In this document: positions 1 to 8,335 of the stretch, in pieces
How positions within the stretch are numbered: the stretch's first letter is position 1
Layout: every line of letters starts with the position of its first letter
Assembly: GCF_014650495.1 (NCBI RefSeq)
Contig: NZ_BMVB01000007.1
Coordinates: 124,001 to 188,000 of the forward strand
Source: Streptomyces cinnamoneus
GTDB taxonomy: Bacteria; Actinomycetota; Actinomycetes; Streptomycetales; Streptomycetaceae
DNA length: 64,000 nucleotides
Direction: 5' to 3'
The notes under the pieces: generated by a model
Told to the model about the DNA's origin: nothing
The model's input: the letters and a program-made list of their open reading frames with translations, nothing else
The model's database searches: none
Translations under genes and position numbers: made by a program

Positions 1-1298
1 GTCGTGACCGACTCCATCGCCTCCTGGATCGCGTTCGACACCTGCGGATACACGGGCAGCGCCGGGCGGTAGTGGGTGTTCTCGACCAGGCTCGTGAAGA
101 ACTCGATGCCCGGCATCGACTCCCGGTAGCGGGTGGTCGACGCCACGTCGTCCCGCACGGCGATCTGCGCGTCGCGCACCGTCCACTCGGTCGCGTTGGG
201 GAGCGTCTGCAGCGTCTCGATGACCTGCCAGGCGAGGTCGGCCTTGCCGGACTTGGCGCTGATGGCCCACGTCCAGCCGCCGGACAGGCTCACCCGGCCC
301 GGCGCCTTGCCGTCCTGCGTCGGGAAGGCGGCCCGGCCCATGGCGTGTGTCCACTCCGGCCACGGGGAGGGGCCGTCGGCCAGCCAGTTCTTGGCGAGCC
401 ACGAGCCGTCGAGTGCGATGGCCAGCTTGCCGTGGGGCAGCCAGTCGGTGGCGACGACGGTGGTGACGTTCGGGTCGAGCGCCTCGGAGGGCTCGGGGCC
501 GAGCTTCTCGGCGTAGACGGTCCGGACGAAGTCCAGGGCGTCCTTGAAGCCCCGGCCACCCGCCACCCACTTCTTCGCCGCGGGGTCGTACAGGGGGTCG
601 GGCCCCGTCCCGTAGAGCAGCATCTCGAAGCCCTGCATGGCCGCCGCCTCGCCCGCGCCCTTGCCGGTGTAGACGTTGAGGGGGATCACGCCGGGGACCT
701 TGCGCTTGATGGTCCGGGCGGCGTCGAGCACGTCCTTCCAGCTGTGCGGCCACCAGTCCTCCGGCAGCCCGGCCTTGGCCAGGAGCGACTTGTTGAACCA
801 CAGGCCGCGCGTGTCGGTGCCGTCCGGCACGCCGTACGTCCTGCCGTCCTCCGCCTTCGCCGACGCCTTCGCGGTGGGCTCGAAGTGGTCCCACGCCTTC
901 CACCGCGCCAGCTTGTCGTCCAGCGGTCTCAAGTAGCCGCTCGTGATGTCGGAGTTGATGAGAAACGTATCCTCACGGACCACGTCCGGTGCCGTCTTCG
1001 ACGACCGCATCATCTGCTGGATCTTGGCGGCGTAGTCGCCGTCGGACGCCTGGATCGGGACGAGCTGGAGCTTCTTCCCCGGGTGCTCCCGCTCGAACTG
1101 CTTCTTGATCAGGGCCAGATGGTCGTCCATGATCCGCACGTTGTTGTCCGTGCTGCGCTTGTAGGCGATCTTCACGGTGTCCGGGTCGCCGCCGGAACCG
1201 CCGCAGGCCGTCAGGGAAGCGGCCGCGAGCAGGGCCGCGGACCCGAGGGCGAGTGCGGTGAACGCGCGAGGGGTGTGTACGGGGGTGGTGGGGCGCAC
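1..1298 (-). CDS. Sugar-type ABC transporter solute-binding lipoprotein (C-terminus outside window)
   Basis: Extracellular substrate-binding lipoprotein of the family 1 (MalE-like) type, expected to deliver a sugar to a membrane permease pair lying beyond the left edge. The first 432 codons are visible and the frame is still open at base 1. The start is a GTG at 1296-1298 preceded seven bases upstream by AGGAGG. The N-terminus is a hydrophobic signal followed by the lipobox LTAC and a Gly/Ser linker (CGGSGG). The body carries features usual in this family, such as GVPDGTDTRGLWFNKSLL and GGWTWAISA. Family members are usually 420-440 residues, so little is missing. Substrate cannot be read from sequence; no transporter partner lies inside the window. 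Confidence 0.9.
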   Translation of the reverse strand, partial: MRPTTPVHTPRAFTALALGSAALLAAASLTACGGSGGDPDTVKIAYKRSTDNNVRIMDDHLALIKKQFEREHPGKKLQLVPIQASDGDYAAKIQQMMRSSKTAPDVVREDTFLINSDITSGYLRPLDDKLARWKAWDHFEPTAKASAKAEDGRTYGVPDGTDTRGLWFNKSLLAKAGLPEDWWPHSWKDVLDAARTIKRKVPGVIPLNVYTGKGAGEAAAMQGFEMLLYGTGPDPLYDPAAKKWVAGGRGFKDALDFVRTVYAEKLGPEPSEALDPNVTTVVATDWLPHGKLAIALDGSWLAKNWLADGPSPWPEWTHAMGRAAFPTQDGKAPGRVSLSGGWTWAISAKSGKADLAWQVIETLQTLPNATEWTVRDAQIAVRDDVASTTRYRESMPGIEFFTSLVENTHYRPALPVYPQVSNAIQEAMESVT

Positions 1299-1419
1299 GG
1301 CACGACCTCCTGCACCTTGTGACGTCGAGTCGTACGTTCCCCCGGTGGCCCTGCCGCACGCGTACCGCACGTGTACCGCCCGCCGCCGTCCGGCTCCTCC
1401 TCCGGCTCCCGGGGTGTCC

Positions 1420-1467
1420 CTCGCCGACGCCTGCCCGTCCGCCCTCGCCGACGCCTGCCCGTCCGCC
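1420..1467. repeat. Perfect tandem repeat, 24 bp x 2
   Basis: Two adjacent identical 24-base units (1420-1443 and 1444-1467), beginning CTCGCCGACGCC, lie between the binding-protein start and the response-regulator stop. The second copy ends four bases before the stop codon of the response regulator. Probably a replication-slippage duplication; no function is evident. Confidence 0.8.
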
Positions 1468-1471
1468 CTCG

Positions 1472-2191
1472 TCAGCGCCCGCTGAGCCAGCTGTAGCGCA
1501 GTTCGGGGCGGCCGACCTGGCCGTACTGCGGGGCTCTGGCGGCCCGGCCGGTGTCGACCAGGTACTCCAGATAGCGCCGGGCGGTGATCCGGGAGATGCC
1601 CACGGCGGTCGCGGCCGCGCCCGAGGAGACGCCGTCGGCCCCGGCGGCCCGCAGGGTCTCGGTGATCGACTGCAGGGTGTCCGGGGCCAGCCCCTTCGGC
1701 AGCGCCGCGGGCTGCGGCGCCCGCAGCGCCGCCAGCGCCCGGTCGACCTCCTCCTGACCGCTCGCCTCGCCCGCGGCGGCGCGGAACTCCGCGTACCGCG
1801 CGAGGCGGTCGCGCAGGGTGGCGAAGGTGAAGGGCTTGAGGACGTACTGCACCACCCCCAGCGAGACCCCTTCGCGGACCACGGCCAGGTCGCGGGCCGA
1901 GGTCACGGCGATGACGTCCGCGGTGTGCCCGGCGGCGCGCAGCGAGCGCACGAGCTGCAGGCCGTGGCCGTCGGGGAGGTAGAGGTCCAGCAGGAGCAGG
2001 TCGACCGGGGTCCGCTTGAGGATCTGCGATGCGTCGCTCCGGCTGTGTGCCGTGCCGGCGACCGAGAAGCCCGGCACCCGCCCCACGTACAGCGCGTGCG
2101 CGTCGGCGGCGACGGGGTCGTCCTCGACGACCAGCACGCGGACGGGCGGTGGGGACGCGGCCACCGGGGGCGTGCTCGGTCTGGTGCTCAT
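1472..2191 (-). CDS. Response regulator, CitB/DcuR family
   Basis: Cytoplasmic two-component response regulator, 239 residues. The receiver domain (about residues 17-130) has the acidic pair E23-D24-D25, phospho-acceptor D69 in LLLLDLYLPDG and the conserved lysine K119 in VLKPF. A C-terminal helix-turn-helix segment (about 185-235, SSGAAATAVGISRITARRYL) resembles CitB/DcuR-type regulators rather than OmpR or LuxR types. The ATG at 2191 overlaps the stop of the upstream kinase gene in ATGA, so the pair is translationally coupled; an upstream in-frame start at 2221 would lie inside the kinase gene and is less likely. A role in carboxylate sensing is inferred from family and from the adjacent divergent symporter. 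Confidence 0.9.
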   Translation of the reverse strand: MSTRPSTPPVAASPPPVRVLVVEDDPVAADAHALYVGRVPGFSVAGTAHSRSDASQILKRTPVDLLLLDLYLPDGHGLQLVRSLRAAGHTADVIAVTSARDLAVVREGVSLGVVQYVLKPFTFATLRDRLARYAEFRAAAGEASGQEEVDRALAALRAPQPAALPKGLAPDTLQSITETLRAAGADGVSSGAAATAVGISRITARRYLEYLVDTGRAARAPQYGQVGRPELRYSWLSGR

Positions 2192-3867
2192 GCGGGGGCT
2201 CCTTCGGAGGTACGTGTGCACAGGGGCAGCCGGACCGTGAACTCGGCCCCGCCGGCGGGGGAACGGCCCAGGGTGACCGTGCCGCCGTTGCGCCGGGCGG
2301 CCTGCTGCACGAGCGCCAGGCCCAGGCCGCGGCCGTGCGGGGCGGCGGCCGGCGACTTGGTGGACCAGCCGCGGCGGAACACCTCGTCCACGGCCTCGGG
2401 GGCCACTCCCGGGCCCGAGTCGCCGACCCGCAGCAGCAGCTCGCCACGGCCGTCGCCCTCACCTCCGCCGGGGCCGTCGCCGTCGGGGTCGTCACCGCCA
2501 CCGGCCCGGACGGTCACGGTGACGCGGGCGGTGCGGCGGGAGCCGGTGGCCGCCTCGACCGCGTTGTCGATCAGGTTGCCGAGGATGGTGACGAGGTCCC
2601 GGGCCGGCAGCCCGGACGGCAGCAGGCCGTCGTCGAGGCGCGTGTCGTCGGTCAGGACGAGCTCCACGCCGTGCTCGTTGGCCTGCGCGGCCTTGCCCAG
2701 CAGGAGCGCGGCCAGGACGGGCTCGCCGACGGCGGCGACGACGCGGTCGGTGAGGGCCTGGGCGAGTTCGAGTTCGGCGGTGGCGAACTCCACCGCCTCC
2801 TCGGCCCGGCCGAGCTCGATGAGGGAGACCACGGCGTGCAGCCGGTTGGCCGCCTCGTGCGCCTGCGAGCGCAGCGCCTCGGTGAAGCCGCGCACGGAGT
2901 CCAGCTCCCCGGAGAGCGACAGCAGTTCGGTGTGGTCGCGCAGGGTGACGATCGTGCCGCGCCGCTCCCCGCTGGAGACGGGCGAGGAGTTGACGACGAC
3001 GATGCGTTCGGCCGTCAGGTGCACCTCGTCGACGCGCGGCCCGGGGGCCATCAGCGCGTCGGTGAGCGAGGCGGGCAGGCCCAGCTGGGTGACGTGGCGG
3101 CCGACGGCCTCGCCGTGCAGGCCGAGGAGTTCACGGCCGCCGTCGTTGACGAGCGCCACGCACCGCCGGCCGTCGAGCATCAGCAGCCCCTCGCGCACCG
3201 CGTGCAGCGCGGCCTCGTGGTAGTCGTGCATCCGGCTGAGCTCCGTGGCGTTCATGCCGTGGGTGTGGCGGCGCAGCCGCAGGTTGAGCAGGTAGGTGCC
3301 CACGCCGCCGAGGGCGAGGGCGCCGGCGGCCATGCCGAGGAGCGCGGCGACCTGGCGGCTGAGCCGGGCGCTGATCACGTCGACCGTGATGCCGGCGCTG
3401 ACCAGCCCGGTGACGGTGTCGTTCTCCTGCACGGGTGCGACGGCCCGCACGGAGGGGCCCAGCGTGCCGGTGTACGTCTCCGAGAACGTCCGGCCCTCCA
3501 GGGCGGGGCCGGTGTGGCCCATGAAGCGTTCGCCGATGCGGGCGGGGTCGGGGTGGGTCCAGCGGATGCCGCCCGGGCTCATGATCGTCACGAAGTCGAC
3601 CCCGGTGTCGCGCCGGACCTGCTCGGCGTACGGCTGCAGCGCGGCGGCCGGGTCGGCCGTCCGCACGGCCGCCCGCACGGCCGGTGACGCGGCGATGGCG
3701 GTGGTCGCGGTGGTCACCTGGCGGCGGGCGGCCTCCTCCGCCTGCCGGCGGTCGGCGAGGTAGGTGAACACCGCGCAACCGGCCACCACGAGCGCGACCA
3801 GCACGATCTGCATCGCGAAGAGCTGGCCGGCCAGGCTGCGGGGGCGGCGTATGCGGGGTGTGGGCAT
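2188..3867 (-). CDS. Sensor histidine kinase, CitA/DcuS family
   Basis: Membrane sensor kinase, 559 residues. A first transmembrane helix (about residues 14-36) is followed by an extracytoplasmic PAS-like sensor region (about 40-180), a second helix (about 185-205), a cytoplasmic PAS domain, then the kinase core. The phospho-accepting histidine is H337 in QAHEAANRLH, the DcuS/CitA-type arrangement. The N box (NLIDNAVEA) and G boxes (GDSGPGV and GRGLGLALV) are intact. A Gly/Asp-rich insertion (DDPDGDGPGGGEGDG) sits between the N and G1 boxes. The ATG at 3867 was chosen because the longer frame to 3942 gives a poor N-terminus. Family members bind C4-dicarboxylates or citrate; the actual ligand is unknown. 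It is divergent from the symporter gene. Confidence 0.9.
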   Translation of the reverse strand: MPTPRIRRPRSLAGQLFAMQIVLVALVVAGCAVFTYLADRRQAEEAARRQVTTATTAIAASPAVRAAVRTADPAAALQPYAEQVRRDTGVDFVTIMSPGGIRWTHPDPARIGERFMGHTGPALEGRTFSETYTGTLGPSVRAVAPVQENDTVTGLVSAGITVDVISARLSRQVAALLGMAAGALALGGVGTYLLNLRLRRHTHGMNATELSRMHDYHEAALHAVREGLLMLDGRRCVALVNDGGRELLGLHGEAVGRHVTQLGLPASLTDALMAPGPRVDEVHLTAERIVVVNSSPVSSGERRGTIVTLRDHTELLSLSGELDSVRGFTEALRSQAHEAANRLHAVVSLIELGRAEEAVEFATAELELAQALTDRVVAAVGEPVLAALLLGKAAQANEHGVELVLTDDTRLDDGLLPSGLPARDLVTILGNLIDNAVEAATGSRRTARVTVTVRAGGGDDPDGDGPGGGEGDGRGELLLRVGDSGPGVAPEAVDEVFRRGWSTKSPAAAPHGRGLGLALVQQAARRNGGTVTLGRSPAGGAEFTVRLPLCTRTSEGAPA

Positions 3868-4032
3868 GGCCGACAGTGTGCCTTCTGGCGCGTTCGTGAA
3901 CGTAATGCACGTAAGCGTGACCGCCGTCACAGGGCAGTGCATAGTCTCGCCTGTCCCCGCTGTTGTCCGGGCGGGGTCCGAGGGCGGGGTTCGAAAGCGG
4001 GGCGAGAGTCGAGAGACGACGAGGAGACAACC

Positions 4033-5415
4033 GTGGGAGTGCAGTCATCACCGCCGCAGGAGCGGCGGCAGGCGGGGAGCGGACGCGACCGTACGCACTA
4101 CCTGTACCTCGCGGTGATCGCGGCGGTGATCGCCGGCATCGCGGTCGGATTCGTCGCGCCGGGTGTGGCGGTGGAGCTCAAGCCGCTGGGCACGGGCTTC
4201 GTGAACCTGATCAAGATGATGATCTCGCCGGTCATCTTCTGCACGATCGTGCTGGGCATCGGATCCGTGCGGAAGGCCGCCAAGGTGGGCGCCGTCGGCG
4301 GCCTGGCCCTCGGCTACTTCCTGGTCATGTCGACCGTGGCCCTCGCCATCGGGCTCGTCGTCGGCAACCTCCTGGAGCCCGGTAGCGGGCTGCACCTGAC
4401 CGACTCCCTGCGGCACGCGGGCGAGGCCCAGGCCAAGGGCGCGGCGCACGAGTCGACGGCCGACTTCGTGCTCGGCATCATCCCCACCACCATGGTGTCC
4501 GCCTTCACCGGCGGCGAGGTGCTGCAGACCCTGCTGGTGGCGCTCCTGGCGGGCTTCGCCCTGCAGGCGATGGGCCCGGCCGGCGAGCCGGTCCTGCGCG
4601 GCATCGGGCATGTCCAGAAGCTGGTCTTCCGGATCCTCGCCATGGTCATGTGGGCGGCGCCGGTGGGTGCGTTCGGCGCGATCGCGGCCGTGGTGGGGGC
4701 CACGGGCACGGACGCGCTGAAGTCGCTGGCCGTCATCATGATCGGCTTCTACGTCACCTGTCTGATCTTCGTGATCGTGGTGCTCGGCGCGCTGCTGCGC
4801 CTGGTGGCCAACGTCAGCATCTTCGCGCTGCTGTCGTACCTGGGCCGGGAGTTCCTGCTGATCCTGTCGACGTCCTCGTCGGAGTCGGCGCTGCCGCGCC
4901 TGATCGCCAAGATGGAGCACCTGGGCGTCAGCAAGCCGGTCGTGGGCATCACGGTGCCGACGGGCTACTCCTTCAACCTCGACGGCACGGCCATCTACCT
5001 GACGATGTCCTCGCTGTTCGTGGCGGAGGCCATGGGGCAGCCGCTGTCGCTGGGCCAGCAGGTCTCCCTGCTGTTGTTCATGATCGTGGCGTCGAAGGGC
5101 GCGGCGGGGGTGACGGGCGCGGGGCTCGCCACGCTGGCCGGCGGCCTGCAGTCGCACCGCCCGGAACTGGTCGACGGCGTCGGCCTGATCGTGGGCATCG
5201 ACCGCTTCATGAGCGAGGCGCGGGCGCTCACCAACTTCGCCGGCAACGCGGTGGCCACGGTGCTGGTGGGCACGTGGACGAAGGAGATCGACCGGGAGCG
5301 GGTGACGGAGGTGCTGAGCGGGCGCCTGCCGTTCGACGAGCTCACGCTGACGGACGACGGGCACGGGCCGGTACCCGGACCGCGGGACGGACAGAAGGAG
5401 GCCGCGACGGCCTGA
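4033..5415 (+). CDS. dctA: Dicarboxylate/amino acid:cation symporter, DctA-like
   Basis: Secondary transporter of the DAACS family, 460 residues, importing C4-dicarboxylates or acidic amino acids with cations. The serine-rich re-entrant motif (STSSSESALP) and the cation/substrate-site motif (YSFNLDGTAIYL) are present, with further conserved segments ASKGAAGVTGAG and GNAVATVLVG. About eight hydrophobic helices are visible. The start is taken as GTG 4033, preceded by GAGGAGA; GTG 4039 is possible. A longer frame from 3937 would add a polar, unrelated leader. The gene lies divergent from the CitA-like kinase, with 165 bp between starts, which suggests control by that system. Acidic amino acids remain an alternative substrate. 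Confidence 0.9.
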   Translation: MGVQSSPPQERRQAGSGRDRTHYLYLAVIAAVIAGIAVGFVAPGVAVELKPLGTGFVNLIKMMISPVIFCTIVLGIGSVRKAAKVGAVGGLALGYFLVMSTVALAIGLVVGNLLEPGSGLHLTDSLRHAGEAQAKGAAHESTADFVLGIIPTTMVSAFTGGEVLQTLLVALLAGFALQAMGPAGEPVLRGIGHVQKLVFRILAMVMWAAPVGAFGAIAAVVGATGTDALKSLAVIMIGFYVTCLIFVIVVLGALLRLVANVSIFALLSYLGREFLLILSTSSSESALPRLIAKMEHLGVSKPVVGITVPTGYSFNLDGTAIYLTMSSLFVAEAMGQPLSLGQQVSLLLFMIVASKGAAGVTGAGLATLAGGLQSHRPELVDGVGLIVGIDRFMSEARALTNFAGNAVATVLVGTWTKEIDRERVTEVLSGRLPFDELTLTDDGHGPVPGPRDGQKEAATA

Positions 5416-5430
5416 CGTCCCTCACAGACC

Positions 5431-5525
5431 GCCCCCACGGCGGGCCGTCCCCCACGACGGCTCATACCCGGTACGGCACCGCCGGGCCCCGCCGTGGGGG
5501 CTTCCCCTTGCCCCGCCGTGGGGGC
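5431..5525 (+). terminator. Candidate dctA terminator with two alternative right arms
   Basis: GCCCCCACGGCGGG at 5431-5444 is a perfect reverse complement of CCCGCCGTGGGGGC, which occurs twice, at 5488-5501 and 5512-5525. Either copy can pair with the single left arm. The loop is long (43 or 67 bases), so the terminator role is uncertain. Confidence 0.45.
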
Positions 5526-5533
5526 TTCCCCTT
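5486..5533. repeat. Perfect tandem repeat, 24 bp x 2
   Basis: Two identical 24-base units at 5486-5509 and 5510-5533, each starting GCCCCGCCGTGGGGGC, followed by a degenerate third start (GCCCCGGCGG). Each unit contains the right arm of the inverted repeat whose left arm is at 5431-5444. Confidence 0.8.
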
Positions 5534-5850
5534 GCCCCGGCGGAGGGGCGATGCCCGGCTCCGGCGGCGGTGTTGACTTCCGGGGGTACACGCCACGACG
5601 CTTTGTCGAAGCCTCGACGCATGGTGTCAATACGTCAGTCGGGGGCTCGTGGTAGCACGCGTCACAGCACACAAGAAGCGCGTACCCCCTTGCCGTGCAT
5701 CCGCTTTCTCGGCCCGATGCCCACACGACCGCATGCAGGAGCCACGAGAACAGGGATGCTGGCGGGCATCCGTGAAACGGCAGGGGGGCCGGCGGCGTCG
5801 ACTCCCGCCGGCAGAACGGTCATGGCGAGACCGAACGGGGGCGTGAGGCA

Positions 5851-8229
5851 ATGTGCCGGACATCATTCGGCGGGGCCGCGCGGAGGAGAGGGGCTCTGCG
5901 GGGCGGCACCGGAGCCGCACTGGCCGCGATGCTGCTGGTGGCAGCCCTGCCGGCGGCCGGCGGGGCGGCCACCGCCAGGGCCGGCGAAGGCGCCGCCGAC
6001 GTCAAGCCGATCGAGATGGTGGTCGCCGTCGACGAGTCGAACAGCCTCGGCGACGCCGACGTGGAACGGGAACGGGACGCCGCCCAGCGCATAGCCGCCG
6101 GCGAGATATCCGACCGGTCCCGGGTCACCGTCCTCGGCTTCGCCAGCGCCGACGACGCGACCCAGCACCCGGTGGACGAGGTCTGCCCCACCACCACGCT
6201 CGACCCCGTCGCCCGCAACCGGCTCGGCGACTGCGTCCGCAAGCTCGCACGGCGCACGGCGGCCCAGGGCACGGGCACCGACTTCCCGGCGGTTATCCAG
6301 CAGGCCGTCGACCGGCTGAGCGAAGGCCCGGACGGCACACCGAGGGTCCTGTTCCTGCTGACCGACGGCAAGCTCGACGTCGGCGACAGCGACAGCTACG
6401 GGGCCAAGGAGCACCGGCAGAAGAACGGCGAGCGGCTGCTGACCGAGGTGCTGGCCAAGGCCCGGGCGGCCAAGGTGCAGATCCGGCCGCTGGGCTTCGG
6501 CGGCCGGATCGACGAGGCCGCGCTGAAGGCCATGGCCGCCGCCGGCTACCAGGAAGCGTGCACCGACCTGCCGCAGGCCCGCCCCCAGGCCAGGGTCGTA
6601 CCGGACGCCACCACCCTGGCCGGCGCCCTGCGGAAGGACTTCGCGGCCGCCCGCTGCCTCGTCTCCGACGACGAGAAGTACGGCACCCCGCCCGCCGACC
6701 TCACCGTACGGATCTCCCCCCTCGCCACGCTCGCCAGCATCGTCGTCTCCAAGGGCGACCCCGCCGTCGGCGTCACCTACGTCGACCCGCTCGGCAAGGA
6801 GGTCACGTCCGGCGAGAAACGCGACGGTTCGTCCTTCGAGCGCACCGGCGGCGGGCAGGAAGTGGAGTCTCTGCGCATCACCGACCCCCGCCCGGGCGAC
6901 TGGAAGGTGCACCTGGACGCGCCCGAGGGGCACCGGGACAAGCTGGCCAGCGTCGGTGTCCAGTGGCGCGGCGCCCTGCGCTCCTTCATCACCATGAGCC
7001 CCACCGCGCCGCGCCCCGGTCAGCGCGCCACCGTCCAACTGCAGCTCCAGACCCGCGACCACGAGGCGATCACCGACCCGCGCGACCTGGAGCAGCTGCG
7101 CGTGTCGGGCCGGCTGACCGGGGACGGCTTCGACGCGCAGCCGGTCACCCTCGCCGACAACGGGCGGGACGGCGACACCACGGCGGGCGACGGACGGTTC
7201 ACCGGCAGCGTGACGATCCCCGCCACGGCCGCCGGCGCGCTCCACCTGGTCGGCGTGCTCAGCGCGGTCGGCCTCACCGCCGACCACCGGGCCTTCCACT
7301 CCTGGACCGGCGGGGCCGTCCCCGAGGTGCGCGCCGACGTCCAGCTCCCGAAAGGCGTCGCCACCGTGCACCCCGGGGGGACCCTCCCCGTCACGGTCAC
7401 GGCGGTCAACACCTCGGCCACCACCCGGACCCTCGTCCCCGACCTCGCCGACGCCGCCCCCGGCGACCTGACCCTCTCGATGCCGCGGCTCACCCTCGCC
7501 CCGCAGCAGACCGTCGAACAGCACGGCACGCTGCGCGTCGGTGGCGGCGCAAGAACGCGCACGCTCACCGCGAGCATCCAGGTGACCGACACGACCGGGG
7601 CCGTCCGGGTGCTGGACGCGAAACCCGTCACCGTGAAGGTGGTGCCCGTCCCGAGCCTGCCGGCCCGGATCTGGCGCGACTGGTGGGCGGCCATCGTCCC
7701 CGGTGTGATCGTGCTCGCCTGCCTGCTGGCGTACGCGGTCTGGGCACTGCGCGACCGCGAACGCCGCGCCGACCCGACCGGCCTGGTGCTCCGGGTGCTG
7801 GTGCCGGAGGGCTCGGGACACCGCGAGGGCGGCTCACTGACCGTCAACTCGGGCGGGACCGTGCCGTACCGCTTCGACGTGGCCGACGAGACCGGCGACG
7901 ATCCCCGGCTCGAACCCCGGCCCGACACCGGGCGCTTCCACCTCCGGCGCAGCCGCCGGGACGGCGGCGTGCTGCTGCGGGCACCCGGCCGGGCCGAGGA
8001 GACGGTCCGGATCGGCTCGGCCGTACCGCTGCTGGAGAGCGGGGCCCTGCTGCGCATCGAACGCGGCACGTCCGGCCGCGCCCACCCCGTCCGCGGGGCC
8101 CTGGGCGGCCTCGGCCGCCTCCTCGGAGGGCACCGCCCCCGCCGGACCCCGCCGCCCGCCACGGCCGCAGGTCCCGGCCGACACCCCGGGACGGAGCCCG
8201 CTCCCGGCGAGCTCCACCCCGACCTCTGA
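5851..8229 (+). CDS. Membrane-anchored von Willebrand factor A domain protein
   Basis: 792-residue protein and first gene of a six-gene cassette. An N-terminal signal helix (about residues 20-45) is followed by a VWA domain (about 53-230) whose metal-ion-dependent adhesion site is intact: DESNS at 61-65, a threonine in GTGTDF and aspartate in FLLTDGKLD. The middle (about 270-610) looks like beta-rich Ig-like domains; an NGRDGDTTAGDGRF segment is typical of such secreted modules. One transmembrane helix (about 614-636, IVPGVIVLACLLAYAVWAL) precedes a basic cytoplasmic tail of about 155 residues. So the metal-binding head should face outward and the tail inward. VWA domains usually bind partner proteins. 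Ligand unknown. The next gene starts after 106 bases. Confidence 0.85.
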   Translation: MCRTSFGGAARRRGALRGGTGAALAAMLLVAALPAAGGAATARAGEGAADVKPIEMVVAVDESNSLGDADVERERDAAQRIAAGEISDRSRVTVLGFASADDATQHPVDEVCPTTTLDPVARNRLGDCVRKLARRTAAQGTGTDFPAVIQQAVDRLSEGPDGTPRVLFLLTDGKLDVGDSDSYGAKEHRQKNGERLLTEVLAKARAAKVQIRPLGFGGRIDEAALKAMAAAGYQEACTDLPQARPQARVVPDATTLAGALRKDFAAARCLVSDDEKYGTPPADLTVRISPLATLASIVVSKGDPAVGVTYVDPLGKEVTSGEKRDGSSFERTGGGQEVESLRITDPRPGDWKVHLDAPEGHRDKLASVGVQWRGALRSFITMSPTAPRPGQRATVQLQLQTRDHEAITDPRDLEQLRVSGRLTGDGFDAQPVTLADNGRDGDTTAGDGRFTGSVTIPATAAGALHLVGVLSAVGLTADHRAFHSWTGGAVPEVRADVQLPKGVATVHPGGTLPVTVTAVNTSATTRTLVPDLADAAPGDLTLSMPRLTLAPQQTVEQHGTLRVGGGARTRTLTASIQVTDTTGAVRVLDAKPVTVKVVPVPSLPARIWRDWWAAIVPGVIVLACLLAYAVWALRDRERRADPTGLVLRVLVPEGSGHREGGSLTVNSGGTVPYRFDVADETGDDPRLEPRPDTGRFHLRRSRRDGGVLLRAPGRAEETVRIGSAVPLLESGALLRIERGTSGRAHPVRGALGGLGRLLGGHRPRRTPPPATAAGPGRHPGTEPAPGELHPDL

Positions 8230-8335
8230 CGGACGCCGGGGCCACGCGGCGCCCCGGCGCGCCCACCCACTCGACGACAGACCACGAACGGCCGGGGCAC
8301 CCAGGACGGCACCCCGGCAAAGGGGGACGAGAACG

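Larger units (their letters stand above)
5416..5850. other. Intergenic region between dctA and the VWA operon
   Basis: 435 bases without a convincing gene. The left part holds an inverted repeat and a tandem 24-bp repeat (listed separately) that could end dctA transcription. The right part should hold the promoter of the downstream six-gene operon; a TTGACT at 5573-5578 resembles a -35 box, but no good -10 partner is visible. Confidence 0.5.

Noticed and set aside
72..1322. Long plus-strand open frame (416 codons)
   Set aside because: Arg/Gly/Val-rich shadow of the binding-protein gene on the other strand, which has a signal peptide and family motifs.
5863..7821. 652-codon minus-strand frame
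   Set aside because: Shadow of the VWA gene; no known domain and high-GC frame composition.
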